A stretch of DNA of 7,670 bases from Candidatus Avimonoglobus intestinipullorum (GTDB taxonomy: Bacteria; Bacillota; Clostridia; UBA1381). The DNA lies in the NCBI GenBank assembly GCA_018714645.1, contig DVND01000178.1:1-7670 (forward strand). The letters are read 5' to 3'. Positions 4,683 through 7,670 of the stretch are shown here, one piece after another; positions within the stretch are counted from its first letter, which is position 1; each line of letters starts with the position of its first letter. The position numbers and the translations under genes were made by a program. The notes below the pieces were generated by a model. The model saw only the letters and a list, made by a program, of their open reading frames with translations, was not told where the DNA came from and made no database searches.

Positions 4683-4690
4683 AAGGAGGG
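4683..4690 (+). promoter_or_regulatory. rpsG ribosome binding site that selects a GTG start
   Basis: AAGGAGGG is followed after 7 bases by GTG at 4698. The upstream in-frame ATGs (4653 and 4680) have no such site, and the 4653 start lies within the hairpin region. The GTG start also gives the family's normal length. Confidence 0.85.
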
Positions 4691-4697
4691 AAGTAAA

Positions 4698-5168
4698 GTG
4701 CCAAGAAAAGGTTTTATTGCGAAAAGAGAAGTGCTCCCCGATCCGATCTATAACAGTGTCGTTGTCACAAAGCTGATCAACAACATCATGCTGGATGGGA
4801 AAAAGGGCATCGCACAGAAAATCGTTTACGATGCGTTTGACATTGTCCGTGAAAAAACCGGCAAGGATCCGCTGGAAGCGTTCCAGGAAGCGCTGGACAA
4901 CATTATGCCTGTGCTGGAAGTAAAGGCGCGGCGTGTCGGCGGGGCCACCTACCAGGTCCCGATGGAAGTGCGCCCGGAGAGAAGGCAGACGCTGGGCCTG
5001 CGCTGGCTGACCCGCTATTCGCGGGAACGCGGCGAAAAGACCATGAAGGAGCGCCTGGCAAACGAGCTGATGGATGCGCTCAACGGGACGGGCAACGCCG
5101 TGAAAAAGCGCGAAGATACGCATAAGATGGCGGAAGCGAACAAGGCGTTTGCGCATTACCGCTGGTAA
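4698..5168 (+). CDS. rpsG: 30S ribosomal protein S7
   Basis: S7 nucleates assembly of the 30S head by binding the 3' major domain of 16S rRNA, and contacts the E-site tRNA. With the GTG start the protein is 156 residues, the same as B. subtilis S7. It begins with PRKGFIAKREVLPDP and carries LINNIMLDGKKGIAQKIVYDA, the RRVGGATYQVPMEVRPERR loop, and ends in AEANKAFAHYRW, all typical. Starting from the ATG at 4653 would add 15 residues (RQNALPVIMKEGSK and so on) that do not belong to the family and would overlap the upstream hairpin. It follows rpsL after a long structured spacer and precedes fusA by 66 bases. Confidence 0.97.
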   Translation: MPRKGFIAKREVLPDPIYNSVVVTKLINNIMLDGKKGIAQKIVYDAFDIVREKTGKDPLEAFQEALDNIMPVLEVKARRVGGATYQVPMEVRPERRQTLGLRWLTRYSRERGEKTMKERLANELMDALNGTGNAVKKREDTHKMAEANKAFAHYRW

Positions 5169-5189
5169 GATTAAAATTGAATTGTTGTA

Positions 5190-5202
5190 CAGAATGATTC
5201 TG
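5190..5202 (+). other. Small hairpin in the rpsG-fusA spacer
   Basis: CAGAA-TGA-TTCTG forms a 5-bp stem with a 3-base loop. It is followed by only three T residues, so it is not a terminator. It may be chance or a minor processing structure. Confidence 0.25.
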
Positions 5203-5234
5203 CTTTAAAAACCATGAGGAAGGAGGAACATATC

Positions 5235-7319
5235 ATGGGTAGGCAATTCTCTTTGGAGAATACAAGAAATATAGGCATCATGGCGCATATCGACGCCGGT
5301 AAAACAACGACGACGGAACGAATCCTGTTCTATACCGGCCGTGTGCATAAAATAGGCGAGACCCACGAGGGCGCGGCGACCATGGACTGGATGGCCCAGG
5401 AGCAGGAGCGCGGTATTACCATTACGTCTGCGGCGACCACCTGTCAGTGGAAAGGCAAGCGGATTAACATCATCGACACCCCGGGGCACGTGGACTTTAC
5501 CGTTGAAGTGCAGCGTTCGCTGCGTGTGCTGGACGGTTCTGTTACCGTTATGTGCGCAAAGGGCGGCGTTGAACCGCAGTCTGAAACCGTTTGGCGCCAG
5601 GCGAATGATTACAATGTCCCGCGCATGATTTATGTCAATAAGATGGACATTATGGGCGCTGACTTTTACAATGTTGTCAACATGGTAAAAGAACGTCTGC
5701 ACGCAAACGGCGTGCCGATCCAGCTCCCCATTGGATCAGAGGAGACCTTTAAGGGCATTATTGATTTGATGACCATGAAGGCGGAAGTATATTATGACGA
5801 TCTGGGAAAAGACGTCCGCGAGGAGGATATCCCGGAGGACATGCTTGAAAAAGCGGAGGAATACCGCAACGCGATGGTGGAATCCATTGCGGAAACGGAC
5901 GAGGAACTCATGATGAAATACCTCGAAGGGGAGGAGATTTCCATTGAGGAACTGAAAACCGCGCTGAGAAAGGCAACGATTTCCAACGAAATTGTGCCGA
6001 TGCTCTGCGGGACTTCTTATAGGAATAAAGGCGTGCAGATGCTGTTGGACGCGATTGTGGACTACATGCCCGCACCGACAGACGTCCCGAACATCAAAGG
6101 CGTTAATCCGGACACCAACGAGGAAGACGAGCGCCCGTCCTCTGACGATGCGCCGTTTGCAGCGCTGGCATTTAAAATTGCCACAGACCCGTTTGTTGGG
6201 AAGATCTGCTTCTTCCGTGTGTATTCGGGAACAGTTGACGCCGGCTCTTACGTCCTGAATGCCTGCAAGGGCAATAAGGAGCGCCTGGGCAGGATCCTGC
6301 AGATGCATGCAAACCACCGCGAAGACATTTCCACAGTGTATTCAGGGGATATCGCGGCGGCGGTTGGCTTGAAAAATACCACCACGGGCGATACGCTCTG
6401 CGATGAAAAGCATCCGATTATACTGGAATCCATGGAATTCCCGGAACCGGTTATCCGCGTGGCGATTGAGCCGAAAACCAAAGCCGGCCAGGAAAAAATG
6501 AGCATTGCGCTGGCGAAGCTGGCGGAAGAGGACCCGACATTTAAGACCTATACGGACGAAGAAACCGGCCAGACCATTATCGCCGGCATGGGCGAGCTCC
6601 ATTTGGAGATTATCGTTGACCGTTTGCTGCGTGAGTTCAAGGTGGAAGCAAATGTCGGCGAACCGCAGGTATCTTACCGTGAAGCGATCCGCAAAGCTGT
6701 GGACATTGAGCATAAATATGCGCGCCAGTCCGGCGGTAAGGGCCAGTACGGCCACGTTGTGATGAAGCTGGAGCCGCAGGAAGAAGGAAAAGGCTACGAA
6801 TTTGTAAACGCTGTTGTGGGCGGCGCAATCCCGAAGGAATACATCCCCGCGGTTGACGCCGGCGTCCAGGGTGCGATGCAGTCCGGTGTTTTGGCCGGCT
6901 ATAACGTTGTTGACGTGAAGGTTACCCTGTACGATGGTTCTTACCATGAAGTCGACTCATCTGAAATGGCGTTTAAGATTGCCGCTTCCATGGCATTCAA
7001 GGAAGGCATGAAGAAGGCCGATCCGGTCATCAAAGAGCCAATTATGCTGGTCAATGTCATTATGCCGGACGAATATATGGGCGACGTCATGGGCGACCTG
7101 AACTCCCGCCGCGGGATGATCCAGAAGATGGAAGCCGTTGCGGGCGCGCAGCAGATTACGGCAATGGTCCCGCTTTCGGAAATGTTCGGCTATGCCACGG
7201 AACTGCGTTCCAGGACCCAGGGCCGCGGCCAGTATACCATGGAACCGTCGCATTATTCCGAGGTTCCCAAGTCCATTCAGGAAAAAATTATCAATGAACG
7301 GGCAAAGAACAACGGTTAA
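5235..7319 (+). CDS. fusA: Translation elongation factor G
   Basis: EF-G is the GTPase that drives tRNA-mRNA translocation and, with ribosome recycling factor, splits post-termination ribosomes. The 694 residues are a normal length. G1 is AHIDAGKT (17-24), switch I contains RGITIT (59-64), G3 is DTPGH (81-85) with the catalytic His85, and G4 is NKMD (135-138). The G5 segment reads CGTSYRNKGVQ, where most EF-Gs have CGSAFKNKGVQ. Domain IV has the KYARQSGGKGQYGHV and HEVDSSEMAFKIAASMAFKEG signatures, and domain V follows. I chose ATG 5235 because AGGAGG (5221-5226) lies 8 bases before it; an in-frame ATG at 5214 would place the ribosome binding site inside the gene. It sits in the usual rpsG-fusA-tuf order. 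Only one copy is visible here. Confidence 0.98.
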   Translation: MGRQFSLENTRNIGIMAHIDAGKTTTTERILFYTGRVHKIGETHEGAATMDWMAQEQERGITITSAATTCQWKGKRINIIDTPGHVDFTVEVQRSLRVLDGSVTVMCAKGGVEPQSETVWRQANDYNVPRMIYVNKMDIMGADFYNVVNMVKERLHANGVPIQLPIGSEETFKGIIDLMTMKAEVYYDDLGKDVREEDIPEDMLEKAEEYRNAMVESIAETDEELMMKYLEGEEISIEELKTALRKATISNEIVPMLCGTSYRNKGVQMLLDAIVDYMPAPTDVPNIKGVNPDTNEEDERPSSDDAPFAALAFKIATDPFVGKICFFRVYSGTVDAGSYVLNACKGNKERLGRILQMHANHREDISTVYSGDIAAAVGLKNTTTGDTLCDEKHPIILESMEFPEPVIRVAIEPKTKAGQEKMSIALAKLAEEDPTFKTYTDEETGQTIIAGMGELHLEIIVDRLLREFKVEANVGEPQVSYREAIRKAVDIEHKYARQSGGKGQYGHVVMKLEPQEEGKGYEFVNAVVGGAIPKEYIPAVDAGVQGAMQSGVLAGYNVVDVKVTLYDGSYHEVDSSEMAFKIAASMAFKEGMKKADPVIKEPIMLVNVIMPDEYMGDVMGDLNSRRGMIQKMEAVAGAQQITAMVPLSEMFGYATELRSRTQGRGQYTMEPSHYSEVPKSIQEKIINERAKNNG

Positions 7320-7332
7320 TTAAAAAAAAGAC

Positions 7333-7361
7333 TTGATTTTTATAGAAAAAAATTGTACAAT
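7333..7361 (+). promoter_or_regulatory. Internal promoter for tuf
   Basis: TTGATT (7333-7338) and TACAAT (7356-7361) are 17 bases apart, in the 87-base AT-rich gap between fusA and tuf. Each hexamer is one or two bases from consensus. It would give EF-Tu transcription in addition to operon read-through, fitting the need for several EF-Tu per ribosome. I see no terminator between fusA and tuf. Confidence 0.75.
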
Positions 7362-7406
7362 AGGAATTAGTTTACTATATGTATAGTTCAAAGGAGGATT
7401 ATTAGA

Positions 7407-7670
7407 ATGGCAAAGGAAAAATTCGAAAGAACGAAACCCCATGTGAATATTGGGACAATCGGTCACGTTGACCACGGTAAAACCACATTGACAGCGGCTA
7501 TTACAAAGGTGCTGGCGCTGAAGGGCCAGGCGAAGTTTGAAGCGTACGACATGATCGACAAAGCGCCGGAAGAGCGGGAAAGAGGAATCACGATTTCCAC
7601 AGCGCACGTTGAGTACGAGACAGACAACCGCCACTATGCACACGTTGACTGCCCGGGGCACGCGGACTAT
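7407..7670 (+). CDS. tuf: Translation elongation factor Tu, N-terminal part (runs off right edge)
   Basis: EF-Tu delivers aminoacyl-tRNA to the ribosomal A site as a GTP complex. Eighty-eight codons of about 400 are present. The sequence begins AKEKFERTKPHVNIGTIG. It has the P-loop GHVDHGKT (19-26), the switch I segment EERERGITIS with Thr62, and DCPGHADY (81-88) containing His85, the catalytic-His equivalent. An AAAGGAGG ribosome binding site (7390-7397) lies 9 bases before the ATG. It ends the visible str operon. Whether there is a second tuf elsewhere cannot be seen. Confidence 0.98.
   Translation, partial: MAKEKFERTKPHVNIGTIGHVDHGKTTLTAAITKVLALKGQAKFEAYDMIDKAPEERERGITISTAHVEYETDNRHYAHVDCPGHADY

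Noticed and set aside
6331..6339. TTTCCACAG in fusA and a similar run in tuf (near 7597) as DnaA boxes.
   Set aside because: They are partial matches in coding sequence with no clustering, as expected by chance.
5736..6947. Long minus-strand open frames inside fusA (193 and 201 codons).
   Set aside because: They mirror fusA codon composition, lack ribosome binding sites and overlap each other in the same gene.

Overview
The window looks like the replication-origin region of a member of the Bacillota, most likely class Clostridia. The evidence is a dnaA/dnaN pair separated by an origin, strong AGGAGG-type ribosome binding sites, sigma-A promoters of TTGACA/TATAAT type, and ribosomal and elongation-factor proteins of clostridial style. 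I cannot name a genus from sequence alone. Base composition is mixed: the genes are moderately GC-rich and the spacers are strongly AT-rich.

Layout. Positions 1-646 hold the first 215 codons of dnaN (minus strand, running off the left edge). Positions 647-897 are the dnaA-dnaN spacer, which reads as oriC: DnaA boxes, a G/C-rich step, six DnaA-trio repeats and an AT-rich unwinding element. dnaA (898-2235, minus) follows, with a clear promoter and a bidirectional-looking terminator hairpin between it and gap (2377-3411, minus; glyceraldehyde-3-phosphate dehydrogenase). A 383-base divergent spacer carries the gap promoter, a Rex-like operator, a perfect DnaA box and the promoter of the str operon. 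The str operon then runs rightwards: an L7Ae/YbxF-like protein (3795-4040), rpsL (S12), rpsG (S7), fusA (EF-G) and the first 88 codons of tuf (EF-Tu), which has its own promoter just upstream.

How they work together. DnaA binds its boxes to open oriC and DnaN is the sliding clamp for the replisome, while the str operon makes ribosomal proteins and translation factors. Placing the str operon within about 3 kb of oriC gives it maximal gene dosage. In the model Firmicutes order, rpmH rather than gap flanks dnaA and rpoBC precedes the str operon; neither is seen here, so this origin neighbourhood looks rearranged.

I see no CRISPR array, mobile element, tRNA, rRNA or unknown multi-gene system. 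The points most worth checking are: the complete oriC architecture; an Arg where DnaA normally has the DNA-contacting His of its signature; a DnaA-box hairpin overlapping the dnaA stop; an Arg at the S12 position where Lys-to-Arg gives streptomycin resistance in other bacteria; and structured spacers on both sides of rpsL.
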